From positions 124,001 to 188,000 of the forward strand of contig KV748225.1 in assembly GCA_001692895.1 (NCBI GenBank): a stretch of DNA of 64,000 bases, read 5' to 3'. This stretch comes from Cenococcum geophilum 1.58. Taxonomy: Eukaryota; Ascomycota; Dothideomycetes; Gloniales; Gloniaceae. Below the pieces are notes generated by a model. That model did not search any database. It was not told the origin of the DNA and was given only the letters and a program-made list of their open reading frames with translations. How positions within the stretch are numbered: position 1 is the stretch's first letter; each line of letters starts with the position of its first letter. This document shows, piece by piece, positions 20,500-31,690 of this stretch. The translations under genes were made by a program, and so were the position numbers.

Positions 20500-21796
20500 T
20501 TCTCTTTCCTACGCCTTATATATGCTTTGGTGGCAGTTTACGCATTTTATTTAGTCTTAATTTAAGCAGTGTCTTATATTGTGGGGGCCTATATAGTAGC
20601 CGCAGCACACCTATGCTGCGTATGTGGATTAGGTATGTCCCTATTATACATAACAGTAGCATTATTCTAGGCGTAGTTTGTAGTTATAGAGCCTTGCGTT
20701 ATATATAAGGCCATTTATAATTATTTCTTTTTAAATAAAGAGTTTTTGCATTCCTGGTATATATATACTAATAATAAGGGAGCCATATGTTTGACCGGCG
20801 TCTCCCTAGCAAGTCTCTAGCGAGTCTCTAGCGACCCTTATATCCTCTTATTATTCTTATTATTTACTTAGTTTATATTTTCCTATTAAAGCTATTAGAT
20901 TTGGGTAATCTTAAGGCCTAGTATAAGGCGTTCTATATGTTTTACTATCTTTTATATAGTTACTGTGTTGTCTACCTAGCGTCCCTTTTCTACCCTAAGG
21001 CTTATAAAAACCGCTAGGACTTTAACTAAATAGTCTTTATAAAGCACTTTTATGCTAATACGTTCTCCTAGCCTATTATCTACCCTTATAGCTCGTTTCT
21101 TTACCTATTAGTCCTTTAGGGTAACTCTAATATCTCCGCTTCTAAGGTATTGGACNNTAATNNNNTTNTANACCTCTTTANNNATNTTTATAAGGACTTN
21201 TNTTTCTAATTATCCCCTAAGCCCCTCTACTTTTTCTATATTTAGTTATATTATAATTATATACCCAGTTATTGTCTTAAGGGGGGTAGGTTCCCTATAC
21301 TATAGAAGCGCGGCTATAGTAGCCTAGGTACAGTTCGCCGGTAAGGGGGAGTTTTATTTATTTTTAATTTTACTTAACCGTTAGAGGATTTAATTAAGGG
21401 TTTACTAGAGGGGCGCCTAAGGTTTACTAGACTGGCGGAGCCATTTTATTAGCTATATTAGTTCGTTATAGCTAATAGTTACTTCCCTATAATTCTAGAT
21501 ACTAGATATGTCTAGTAGGCTTTATATTTTATTAAATGCCTTCTTAATAAAGGTGTTTCCGCTTTATAGTGTGGTATTCGCCCGTCTTTGTTATAGAGGG
21601 CCGTTATTAGGCGTAGATCTGGCGGTTGCGCGCGAGTGCGAGCCACCGTCGGTCGACGTGTGCCTCCCCTGCGATGTATGCATCTTAGGGGGATTCGCTA
21701 GGTGTTTTTCAGGGTTCTTTTTGGTTGGTTTTGGTCTTTTTAGGCTAGGTGCAGCAAGAGCTCCTTTTAAAGCTGGAAATTAAGAGATTACGGTAG
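20500..21796 (-). pseudogene. LINE 1 ORF1 (gag-like) region
   Basis: In minus orientation the region near 20590-20640 reads like a degraded zinc-knuckle segment (a YNRD...HTQHRC pattern, with one Cys changed to Tyr). The 5'-most part, 21508-21783, is GC-rich and hardly RIPed. On the minus strand it gives a basic, Pro/Lys/Ser-rich peptide typical of ORF1 N-termini. The plus-strand ORF over the same bases is probably a shadow. ORF1 proteins bind element RNA. Confidence 0.5.
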
Positions 21797-24700
21797 CCTA
21801 GAATAAAACTACAGGTCTTTTATAACTGCTGTAGCAAGGTTAGAATCTAATACCACTAGTTTTATTATGCTTTCTTAGTTATATTAAAGGGACGGGCAGT
21901 GACATTTTATTATAACTATATTGCGGGTAGAAACTATAGCTTTAATATAATGCTTTGGCTTATTAAAGCCTACTTTAAAACTAATAAGAATTGCTAACTT
22001 TATCTATTTAAATAGCGGGAGACTATGTTTTAAAGAGTTATTACTTTTAACTTAATAAAGACTCGTCTAAAGTGCCTTTGACTACTCTTTAATAAACTTT
22101 AGAAAATCTAACGTGGCCTTACTAAAACTTATTAAAATAAGAATAGTCTAAGGGACTAAGTTATCTTAGCCTGCTGTGACGTTCCTAAGTATAATTTGGC
22201 GCTATATAAACCTATAAATACGTTTAAAGGAGTATATACTAAGCTACGCTCCGCTATAGGTACTGTAATATAAATATAAGAATCTTAGTAGTTCTATACC
22301 GAAAACCCTACCTTACTAAGTATTCCTAACTAATACGATTATAACTAGACTAACTAAATATATAGTAGATGTAGTAGGGAATATGGTAAAGAGTATAATT
22401 AATGTTAACTATAAGGCAATTATAGAGGTCCTTATAGAGGTTTATTTTAAAGTAATTGCTAAAAAAAGTACTATATTTGTAAGAAGCCAAATTATTAGTT
22501 AATTAGATACTCCCTTAATAAGCAAAAGGAGGCATATAATAAGTTCCATTAGAGTATAAGAAATATTAGAAATTATAAGATTATTATAGCCTACTTCTAA
22601 AGCTTCTTAGTTTAATATAAAGGCGTAAAAGATTTTAAGGGTAAGGTTAATAAGGTCGAATAGCTCCTTATAAATATAGAAATTAAGGACTACTCCCCTA
22701 ACTAATACTTTACTAAGTATAGTAAGGTAAATAGTATATAAACTGTTGCTGTTCTTAATAACTAATCTATACTCCATTCTATTATAAAGTTAGATATCTT
22801 TAACTAGCTAAAAAAGAGTTTTACGTTTTCCTTTAATAATAAATACTCGGCGAACGTCTTTTATAGTATTATGCTAGATATAGGAGCCGTAGGAGTATCT
22901 ATAGCAGGAGAACCTTAAGTTTAAGCTCTTTAGTAGCTTAATAGCTCTATTTAGATCGACTAATTAACGGCAGGCTAATATACAATTTGTTTTAGTAAAG
23001 GTACTGTAAGCTTTGCAGTGTGTGGGTATTAAACAAGCGACTTGATTGTAAATCTATGGAAATCAAGTGGTATATATACATGAAATGGTGGCAAGAAGAC
23101 TGCGCTTACAGTCGGCAATAGGTAATGGAAACAGGTAGTGAGACATAGGTAGTGAGACATACGAGGTGGTGAGTCACGACGTGATGCGAGCCTCGGTAGT
23201 CGGTTACAGATACTATAATCTCTCTCGGCACAATTAGGGTCCAAACCCCCTTAGGATATATTACTTTCTATATTATTCCCGCAAATACTCTATTTCTATT
23301 CTGTATTAGGGATATAGATAAATTAGGTGTTAAACTTAATAACCTTAAGAATATACTTATATAGGGAGATAATTAGGTGCCTGTTGTACGTAAGTAGGGT
23401 TACCCTTAGTTGCTCCTTTAATAACTAGAAAAGAGCGTTACTTAGAGCTATTTAACTAAGTTAGAGTTACGCCAACTATACCGTTATTTTAGTTACCTAT
23501 TAGTTTACTAATTACTTAAGGTTCTCTAGTAAGTAGGCTATAAGGTTAAAATTAAGGCAATTAAATATCTTATAAAGTACTGTTATTACTACTAAATAAA
23601 CTAAAAGTCCTCTGGCTAATTTAAGTTTACCCTTAAAGATAACTATAACTTTAACTTATATATTATTATTAACGTTATATATCTTAGCAGTAAGCTAGTA
23701 CTCTAAGTTATTAACTTCTTAATCTCCTTCTAAGCTGCACGTTTCTTAAAGGATATATTAGCTAGGAATATATAGGATACCCTTTAATTATACTAGATTA
23801 ATATCTACCTAAAACCCCCTAATTAAATTGTCTATAATATAGGAAAGAACTTCTTATCTATAGAGTTTCGATAATAAATAAAGGCAATAGTAATTAAGGT
23901 TAAGGAAGTCCCTATTAAGGTATATAATAGTATTAAAAAAGTGGAGTAATATTACGCACTATTACGCCGCGTATATAAGATTATCTTTTTAAAACTAGAG
24001 GATGCTAGCAAAGAACTTACCTTATAAATAGCTATTAAAGCTATTAATAATTCCGCTGGCCTAGATAGACTTATACCTATATTACTAGTCTTTAACGCCT
24101 ACCCTTAAATAACTAATAATTCTTTACTATTTCCCTCCATTATATAATAAGCTAAGGCTATCCGTAAAGCAATAAAGGAGATATAATATTTCTACGCTAT
24201 ACGCTAGGTTAATAACGTACTAGGAATAAGAAATGGCCTAAATACCTTAACTACGCTTAATCTGCCACTCTAGTCTAAGGTACGCGTATAGCGTAAAAAG
24301 GGAAAATAGTTAGGCCTATATTAACTTATTATAATTAATAGTTAAACTTATACTATTTAGATGCCTTATAGACCTACTTAATTCCGTTTAACTGTTGTTA
24401 AACCCTATTATAAAGATAATAGTTCTAAGCCTTTATAGGATACCCTAAAAGATACCCTAAAGGAGAACTATAATTAACGTGCTCTAGAAGACGACTACGA
24501 TTCTAATATAATTATAGTAGATATCCCACAACTATAACGCGGTAGAGGTTACCTAAAGGGATTACAAAATCGCCAATATCTTATTAATTTTAAAGAGTAA
24601 TTTATTGCTGCCATTAAGAATAGAGTTAAGTTATTAATGGCCTTTATAACAGCTAAGGAGAAGGCTAACTTTAAGCTTGCAAAACAGCTCTAAAAGGAAG

Positions 24701-26260
24701 GTTATATTATAACTCCTAAAGCTCCTTTCTAAGCATCCAATAAGTAGGAGATTAATGGTCTTATTATAAGAGAAGTCTTTAAATTTAAGAAGTATAACCC
24801 TACTAAGTTTAATAAAGTTCGCATCTTTAAGTTAAGGATAGTTAATAAGATTAAGGGTAAAGCTACTAACGCCCTATTTAAGAAATTAAGGCTTATTATT
24901 TAAGGTTATAACAACGATAGTAAGGAGATAATTTTTACGCAATCTCCTATAATTTAATAAGCTAGTTAGCGAGTTATTGTTATATTAGCTCCCTCCTTAA
25001 TAAAGAATAGAATGGCGGTTTATTTATAAGATATTACTTAGGCCTATACCTAATTAGAGACGCACCTTTAGCGCTTAATATTAGTTTACCTTCTAAAGCA
25101 AATTTACCACTAATATCCCAAAGATATAATTATAGTTATACTTAAGCCATTATACAGAATCGCAGAGGTAGGAATTTATTAGTGGGCTACCTATAGCAAG
25201 CACTATAAAGAGAAGCTTTTAATAACTACATTTATATTTAATCCCTGCTTCCTTATTATAACTATAGGAACTTTATTTAGAATTGTTAGCATATAAACTA
25301 ATAATATAATTATCTTAGGAGATGATTAATTCTTAACTCTTAAAGAAAATAAGCTAGTAAAGGTAAATCTAATAGTAAAACTAAAAGGAAAGCTTAATTT
25401 AATAACACTATTACTCTTTAATAGATGTATCCTTTCCCTAAATAAGGATTCCATTGCTTTACGCCAGAAGGGTTAAGGCAAAAAGATTAACGTTATTAAC
25501 GTTAATTCTCTAAAGTAAGGATATATAGAGCAACGCGCTTATAGAGCTTATATTACTTCTATCTATTAACCTAAGGCTTCATTTAATTTATTTATTGCCG
25601 CTTAATACTAGGAACTAACTAAGGATGACGTTCTTACCCTAAATAAGCGTTTTTCTTGGTAAATAAACTATCTTGATTAGGGACTACTCTATATACCTAT
25701 TAATCTTCCTACTGCTAAGCTCTTTATATTTATTAATAGATTATTTATAAATAATAAAGATTTTAGCTTCTAGCTAGGATATAAGATTATTATTATAAAC
25801 GAATCTACTTAAGAGAATAACTTTATAATTTATAGCAATTTTATTTATTAGAGCTTAATAAAGAGTAAGCGTGTTACTTAAAGCGTTCTAGTGTTAGAGA
25901 TATATAAAATAGTTAGCGGAGTTAATATGGTAATTATAATTAGAACTACCCTAAAGATAATTATAGATCGACTTAAACTTCCCGCTATCCCTATAATCAT
26001 ATACACTGACTTATATTCCCTTTATAAGTGTTTAGTTAAGCTTAGTACTATAAAGGAGAAGCGCCTTATAATCAATATTATGGCACTTTAGCAATCCTAT
26101 AAGAGTTAAGAACCCTCTAAGATTTAATAGATTAATGGCTAAGATAACCTAGTAGATGTAATAATAAAGGCGAACCTAATTAAGGCACTAGAGACGTTTG
26201 TTAATATAAATACTCTATATATATAAGTTAAAGGTTAGGTTAAAAGGGAGTAAAAGTATA
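21797..26260 (+). pseudogene. Copia B gag (C-terminal part) and pol, RIP-degraded
   Basis: Reading resumes in the gag block (QVFYNCC, then ILKGRAVTFYYNYIAG near 21880-21950). It then gives knuckle remnants near 22470, protease (about 22740-23300), integrase (about 23460-23900), reverse transcriptase (about 24760-25500) and RNase H (about 25880-26230). Almost every block has a counterpart in Copia A at a constant offset, showing close kinship. A small forward ORF at 25891-26091 is the RNase H part left open by chance. A ~200-bp segment at about 23015-23220 has no Copia A counterpart and normal composition; it interrupts the protease region and looks like a later insertion. Confidence 0.8.
23012..23222. 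other. ~210-bp non-RIPed insertion within Copia B protease
   Basis: Copia A (9780-9800) reads ggtactataatctctct without interruption. Copia B reads ggtactgtaa, then ~210 bp of normal-composition DNA, then actataatctctct at about 23211. The insert contains a local direct repeat (aggtagtgagacata, 23128-23161). The 'actgta/actata' ends suggest a short target duplication. No coding content is recognised. Confidence 0.6.
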
Positions 26261-26537
26261 ATATTTTGTAGACCCTAACTTAAACTAGCTAATTAGGATT
26301 TTCTATCCCCGGAATAGAAAATTGCTATTAGCTTGCTTATAACTAGCGCCTTAGCGGCCCTAGACACGATATCTACCTATAACTCTTAAATAAGAAAGCA
26401 CCACGTGCTAAGAGGCAAATTTTAGGACAGCGAGACTTATATTATAATAGCAATAGTAAGTAAGGAGGATTAATATTTATTACGCTAGTTAAGCGGTATA
26501 TGTATATAGATAGCAACCGTAAAAGAAGAGTTGCTAG

Positions 26538-26717
26538 TGTTAGGAATACAGGTAAGTTGCCGTCACGCGAGGCAAGTTGCCGTCACGTGTCGCCGCGGCA
26601 CTAGCGTGGCGAGGAGCCCTAAGCTCCTCGCCCTCCCTTAAGCAAGAGAGAGATATAGAATAATAATCATCATACTACCTACAACTTGTAGATATGTAAT
26701 ATCACCTTATGTTATTA
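26538..26717 (+). repeat. Copia B 3' LTR
   Basis: It begins TGTTAGGAATACAGG after a purine-rich tract and ends ...TTATGTTATTA (CCA changed to TTA). Compared with the 5' LTR it has a 20-bp tandem duplication (ggcaagttgccgtcacg twice). It has a hairpin GGCGAGGAGC...GCTCCTCGCC at 26608-26632. Confidence 0.75.
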
Positions 26718-28240
26718 ATAAATTTAGGTACTATAATATAGGGGTCTATTAAAGCTTTCTTATAAGCATAGATTACTATAAGAAGTAGCGCTTAAAGCTT
26801 TAGCTAAGTTATTACGTTATTCCTTATAACATTAGGGTCCTTAAAGTAAGTAGTCCATATAGAAACACTACTATATTTCTAAGTGCGGGCACCAAATTTA
26901 GCTAATTTAATTGGTTGACGTTGTAAGGGATATAGCAGATTTTAAACTATAATTAGCTATACAAGAGCGTCGCGTACTATAGCTAAATTCTCTCCTAATA
27001 TAGCTTCCTTCTACCTCTTAAGCTTTTATATATAAAACTCCTTTTACTTATAAAATAGGTATAAGATTATAAGCTCTGCACTACTTACCTATATATAAAC
27101 CTATAAAAGGTAAGTAAGTAACTAGTAAGATATTAGGCATAGCTATATAGAACAATATATATAAGCGAGGTAACTCTATTACCCAATAATAGGCTTTAAC
27201 AACTCTACCTTATAAGCCGCTTAATAATTAAGTCTTTTTCTTTAATAACTATACTATAGGAATTAAATAGGTAAGAGTATATATTTATAATAACTATATT
27301 CCGCTAAAATATATATTACCTATATATAAGGTAATAAGCTTCAAGCTACTTAGCCACGAAATAAATCTATAAAAAGTAGGCAAGTAAACTAGTAAGGTGC
27401 TAGGTATAGCTATATAGAACAATATATATAAGCAAGGTGACTTCGTCACTTAATACTATAGCACTAGTATTACCTCTCTGTATTATTTATAAGCGGCTTA
27501 TTACTAGTAGGCTTACGCGTAAAAGTCTATATATTTATAGCCTAAACTTTCCGTTTTTTATAGGCCTGTTTAAGGAATTAAGAGAAAAATTAGGTTAAGG
27601 TATTAGTAGAGGATAACGCTTAGATTCTTAGTTAAAATTTAGATCCTTAAAGAGCTTACTTTTAGGCTTAGATAGTTCTAACTATGCGTTAAAATTACTA
27701 TTAGAGTTAATAAAAATATACTGCAAGAGAGTGGGAGGCATAGTACTAGATTATAGGTAGTGTAGAAGGGTAAAGCCTAACACTAAAATAAAAGAGAATA
27801 TTTAATTAAGTATAATAAATAAAAAGGAAATGGTATAAATTATATTAGGAGGGTAGAAAAACAAGTAGAGAGGAGAGAAATAATTAAATTATTATAGGTG
27901 AGGTTAGAATTTAAGCTCCTTCTATTATATATATATAACCTTAAGCCTTTTATATATAATAAGAAAAACAACCTAAAATAACTAAGGGCATTTAACACTA
28001 CCATAGTAGTATTAGGGGGTATTATTAAATATATTATAGAAAGGAGGCATTTATAGAGAAGTCTATATTTATATATTAATATCCTTTTACTCTACTATAA
28101 GAGCTTTAATTTACTATATATATTTATAATTTTATCGATATTAATTTATAAGGGCAATTAAACTTTTAACTATTACTACTTCTTATAAATAAATTAATCT
28201 TTATAAAGCATTAAATAAAAATATTGTTAATAACACTAGT
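26718..28240. other. AT-rich stretch without recognisable genes; one ~90-bp direct repeat
   Basis: No domain or long ORF is recognisable on either strand. The segments 27095-27185 and 27367-27455 are direct repeats about 270 bp apart (shared 'ggcatagctatatagaacaatatatataagc' type block, differing by transitions). They could be sub-repeats of an LTR or untranslated region. Confidence 0.45.
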
Positions 28241-28246
28241 GCCAGT

Positions 28247-28275
28247 CTAGTGATCTTGATGGATTGGCGGCAATA
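28247..28275 (+). repeat. DNA-transposon-like terminus (related to those flanking the P450)
   Basis: The sequence from 28248 (AGTGATCTTGATGGATTGG) matches, with one mismatch over ~21 bp, the minus-strand sequence starting at 55393 beside the P450 island, and more loosely 58091. It is likely a terminal inverted repeat of a Tc1/mariner- or hAT-like family; the family call is inference. Confidence 0.45.
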
Positions 28276-29059
28276 TAGTGTAGATAGCTAGATCTAATTT
28301 GCTTTGACGGTAGATTTATTTTACCTCCCTTAATTATATAAAGCAATATTTTCCTATAAGCGTAGCCGCGCCTACTAACGTTATACTTAGGCCTAAGTTA
28401 ATTAACCTAAAGGTAAACGACTCTAAAAGCTTTAACAAATTTTAGCTATATAGTAAATAGTATATACGGTATAGAGCTCTAGCAGAGAGGCTAAGGAATA
28501 CTAAGTAATAAATATTACTAATCTAGCGTTAGGGGGAGGATATCTTTTTAAAGGAGTTGGACGGTAATATAACGCCTTGCTATTGCTAACTTTATAAGAT
28601 ATAGAAGCGACTTTAAAAGCTTATAGTAGTATTAAAGGAGAGGTATATGGCTCTAGATTCTCTTTATTAAGATTAAAATATAAATTAATTTACCAGCGGG
28701 CTTAAAGAGAGGCGTCCTTTTAATTCGGATTGGCTAATAATTAAGGAGTGTCCTATTTAGTATTTACTTAAACTAAGTTATAATTTTAAAGGCTTTAAAC
28801 GGCTTGTAATTTAATAGATTATATATTACTATATTACCTTTTTCTAACCCAAGAATAAGTATTTCTATAGCCTCCTCTTCTTCTTATATCTAGGCCTTAA
28901 GAAGCTTCGTCTAAAGACTATAAGTATAATTTATAGCTAGGTAGTTAAGGCTTATAAAAGACGGAAGGAGAAGCTTAAGATTGACTTCTAGGAAGCTTAC
29001 AGCGCAATATTAATATCCTTTAATCTTTAGACATTACTAAATTCCTATATAGCTCTAGT
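28276..29059 (+). pseudogene. Unassigned RIP-degraded coding relic
   Basis: Forward reading from about 28420 gives stretches of sensible peptide separated by TAA/TAG at probable Gln/Trp positions (for example NLALGGGYLFKGVG near 28520 and EVYGSRFSLLRLKYKL near 28640). This suggests a dead gene. I do not recognise the family. Its position just inside a transposon-like terminus makes a transposase one possibility, unproven. Confidence 0.3.
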
Positions 29060-30700
29060 ATAGTTACTTTTATTTTTTTTATTTTTATATCCATTGTATT
29101 ATACTACGTACAATACTACACATGCAGCCTCTAGGCTATGGCGCTATAGTTCTATATACATGAATCCCTTAGGGCAGCTTAATATATACTAGTAACTATA
29201 TCCTAGTAGTTTATAAGCCCCTAAACTAGGGGTTTACAGTTCCTTAGTAAAATACTAAGTTATAAACTACTAGGGAATGAGAAAACGGTAGAAAACTATA
29301 AGGAATAAGAAATCCTAACGCCTTTCCCTGTCCTTTTGTAATTTATTTTTATCCTTTTGCTTACTAATATCTCTTTTCTAGGAGCCTAGTAGGAGTTACC
29401 TCCTATAAATCCTGCTGTTATTAGCCACTTTCTAGTAGCTATCCCTGTCCTACTTAGAAATAGAAAAAGCGCCTCTCTTCCTTTTTATGTACAAAATAGC
29501 TTCTTTAGAGAGAGAGAAGAGCCTAGTTTATTTCGCATTTCTCTTCTTTCTTCCCTATATAGGTTGCAGTCTAGTAGTAGATATCTAGGGGTTTGTAGTG
29601 CTCTACATTCCCTAAAGCATCTACCTTTATCCTCTCCTATTACTTTAGTAAAGGATTTAAAATAGCCTTTTAGGATATTTATCCTTAGGGGCTTTAAGAG
29701 AAAAGGAATGGCTTCCTTTACAGATCCTAGTATAGTGTTTTCCTTTATTCTTATTCTGCTGCTAGTTGTTTTTCCGCTATTCTAGTATCTCTTTTCTTGC
29801 CGCTCTCCCTATATAGGCTAAGGAGGTATAAAAAGATTGTAGTTTTCTTCTAGAAANGCCCTTTTTTGCTAGCTTATCTGCTATTTCGTTCCNATAGATT
29901 CCTAAATNGCTAGGAACCNAGTAGAAGTTAATAGAGATCCCCTTACTAGCTAAATAGGAACAGCTTTACGTAATTTTAAAGACTAGTTCTTGCCCCCCTA
30001 TAAGAGAATTAAGCTGTAATCTCTTAATAGCCGCTTGGCTATCTATAAAGATATAGACTTGTTTCATTTCTAGTCTTTATTATTTTAGGTATTCTAGGGC
30101 CCTATAAACTGCATAAAGCTCTATGTCTATAATTTCCATATAGGGTCCTAGATTCCAGTTCGTTGCATATTTAATCCTATTTCTCTCCCCTATTTTACAT
30201 ATAGCAGCTGCATTTAATTTATTGTCTTTAGAGCCATCTATATAGTATATATCTACTGGGTCCCACTCTAGGGATTCTTATAAATTTTCTACTAGTCTTA
30301 GATGTTTTTGTACAGCTTCTTCTTTACTACCCCTTAAGATAGAAAAGAATGCAGAGCAAGTAGTTATATATTAGCTAGTAATATAGTAGAGTTCGACATA
30401 CCTGCTTATCTAGGCCTCTACCTCAGTTTTCGAGTAGCTCTCCCTTACCAAGCCTAAGGGCCTAGGGCTTTCCACAAGCAGTTAGCTGCCACCACCAATA
30501 ACACGGGGAGTTTTACCAGTTCTCTCGGGTATCTTATAATAGGTTATTAGCCTAAGTACTAGTCTGCCCCCCAGCAGTCTATATAAGAGTCTCCTCCTAG
30601 AGTTAGTACGCTTTTGCACGGCTTGGGAGCCTTCCATAGCCTCTAGTTTTACGCCTCTCTTTATCATTTCCGCTGGCACGGGCATAAGCTGCCATTTACA
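29060..30700 (-). pseudogene. LINE 2, 3' half of a Tad1-like element (pol C-terminus with RNase H)
   Basis: The minus-strand frame from about 30700 down gives the pol C-terminal region and then an RNase H domain. It shows YYIDGSKDNK at about 30240, IDIELYAVYRALEYLK at about 30100, and VYIFIDSQAAIKRLQLNS at about 30010-30060. A NEIADKLAKKG segment lies at about 29860-29900, a typical RNase H C-terminal helix. The 3' untranslated part runs to an A-rich tail (29062-29095, minus strand). It is notably less RIPed than LINE 3, and the catalytic Asp/Glu residues are still visible. Isolated N bases occur at 29857-29922. The 5' part is missing. Confidence 0.75.
29202..29274. repeat. Branched (three-way-junction) palindrome, 73 bp
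   Basis: The outer arms CCTAGTAGTTTATAA (29202-29216) and their exact inverse (29260-29274) pair 15/15. They enclose two perfect hairpins: CCCCTA-AAC-TAGGGG (29218-29232) and CTTAGTA-AAA-TACTAAG (29243-29259). It lies in the 3' untranslated part of LINE 2, and LINE 3 lacks it. Confidence 0.9.
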
Positions 30701-31690
30701 GGGGTCGCAACTCCCGTCTTACGCGCCTACTACTAGCGTAATCCTATAAGGGCGTCGTGGCTACATCCTGCAATATGGAAGCCTTAGGTACCTTTTACAG
30801 TCAAGGCTAGCCAAGCCTCTTCCGCCTAAGTAACTCCTGTTTACTCCTTAAGCGTACCTTACTAGCATACTGCCCTAGCGAGCAGTCCTATATATTGGTA
30901 CACCGACACGTACATCCGTTCTTTTGAGCTATGTAGTAGTCTCTTCGGCTAGGACGTAATCCTGCCTGCCTACTAGGTACACTAGGGGTTAGAGCCTAGC
31001 TAAGGGGTAAGGTCCCTAGAGCCAGCAGTGGCTACTACGCACTACGCCCCGCAACTACTCTAGGTAGTCATTTCGCGTTGCCTATAAGAGTCTCCTTATA
31101 ATAGGCCGACCGTGTCTTATAGGAGGGGGCTATAGACCAGGTCCCGTGCCAGGCAACCTGCTCCCCCCTCTCCTACTAACTAAGCTTGTGTCCCCCCTTC
31201 CTATAAGCTGGCCTGTGTCTTTAACTGTCGAGACCTCGTCCGACTAGCCTGTGTTTTCCCTATAGCCTCCCCTATATATATATGCATATACGTATACGTA
31301 TATATATACGTCAGGTTACGTGCACCACGCCTATTAAGACCCTCCTATAAGTCACCTGTAAGTCGACCGTAGGTCGAACGCCATGGGGCCGTCGAAGCTG
31401 GCCTGTGTTTCCGCTGCCTAGGGCTTTGCCCGTGTTTCCACCTCGTCGAGCCGTCTGGTCGCCGTCGCGTCGCCGTCGCGTCGCTGTCGCGTCTGTCGTC
31501 CAGGTCGCGCGCACCACGCCTATTAAGACCCTCTTCTGAGTCACCTGGGTGTACCGGATACCAGATAGGCCCTCGTAGAGGGGCCTTAACGAGTTCCCTA
31601 GGCAGGGCCTTAACAAGTTCTTCGCGGTGGCCTTGGGGCCTTAATAAGTTTCGTACGAGGTATCTGCGACGCGTTAACCTTAACAAGTTC
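30701..31690. other. GC-rich, non-RIPed kilobase with short repeats; no gene assigned
   Basis: Composition changes sharply from the AT-rich flanks. Visible features include: a 39-nt strictly alternating pyrimidine-purine tract (31273-31311); a ~45-bp direct repeat (about 31312-31351 and 31503-31545) around CACCACGCCTATTAAGACCC; a GTCGCGTCGCC-type microsatellite (31458-31497); and four copies of a GGGCCTTAACAAGTTC-like motif between 31572 and 31692. Overlapping minus-strand ORFs of 101 and 113 codons cover it in two frames with low-complexity Arg-rich peptides; I do not support them as genes. It could be a LINE 5' or LTR promoter region. Confidence 0.5.

Larger units (their letters stand above)
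14418..21796 (-). mobile_element. LINE 1, Tad1-like non-LTR retrotransposon inserted in Copia B gag
   Basis: Oriented minus. The 3' end is at 14418, with a (AAT)n-like tail on the minus strand (14418-14430), and the 5' end is near 21796. Recognisable parts, 5' to 3', are: an ORF1 region (about 21780-20500, with a knuckle-like segment near 20590-20640), an endonuclease (about 19900-18400) and a reverse transcriptase (about 17700-16800). A 15-bp target duplication frames it. It carries two internal insertions: a foldback element (18733-19489) and a TIR element near its 3' end (14433-15934). Scattered N bases occur at 16200-16280 and 21155-21202. Confidence 0.8.
6867..26717 (+). mobile_element. 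Copia B, LTR retrotransposon split by Copia A and by LINE 1
   Basis: The parts, in order, are: 5' LTR 6867-7026; leader 7027-7271 continued at 13360-13742; gag start 13743-14402; gag and pol 21797-26250; 3' LTR 26538-26717. The two LTRs match along their length, except that the 3' copy has a 20-bp internal duplication (160 versus 180 bp). Both are bounded by the same leader sequence (5' side) and polypurine tract (3' side) seen in Copia A, so the families are close relatives. A leader sub-repeat (aaggytagaactag..., at 7139, 7197 and 13651) lies on both sides of the Copia A insertion, supporting that the halves belong together. No clear 5-bp target duplication is visible at the outer ends. Confidence 0.75.

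Noticed and set aside
21508-21783. Forward ORF of 91 codons
   Set aside because: Lies over the 5' end of minus-strand LINE 1, whose minus-strand reading is the more ORF1-like; treated as a shadow.
31311-31686. Overlapping minus ORFs of 101 and 113 codons
   Set aside because: Open in two frames over GC-rich repeats, Arg-rich low complexity, no homologous form recognised.
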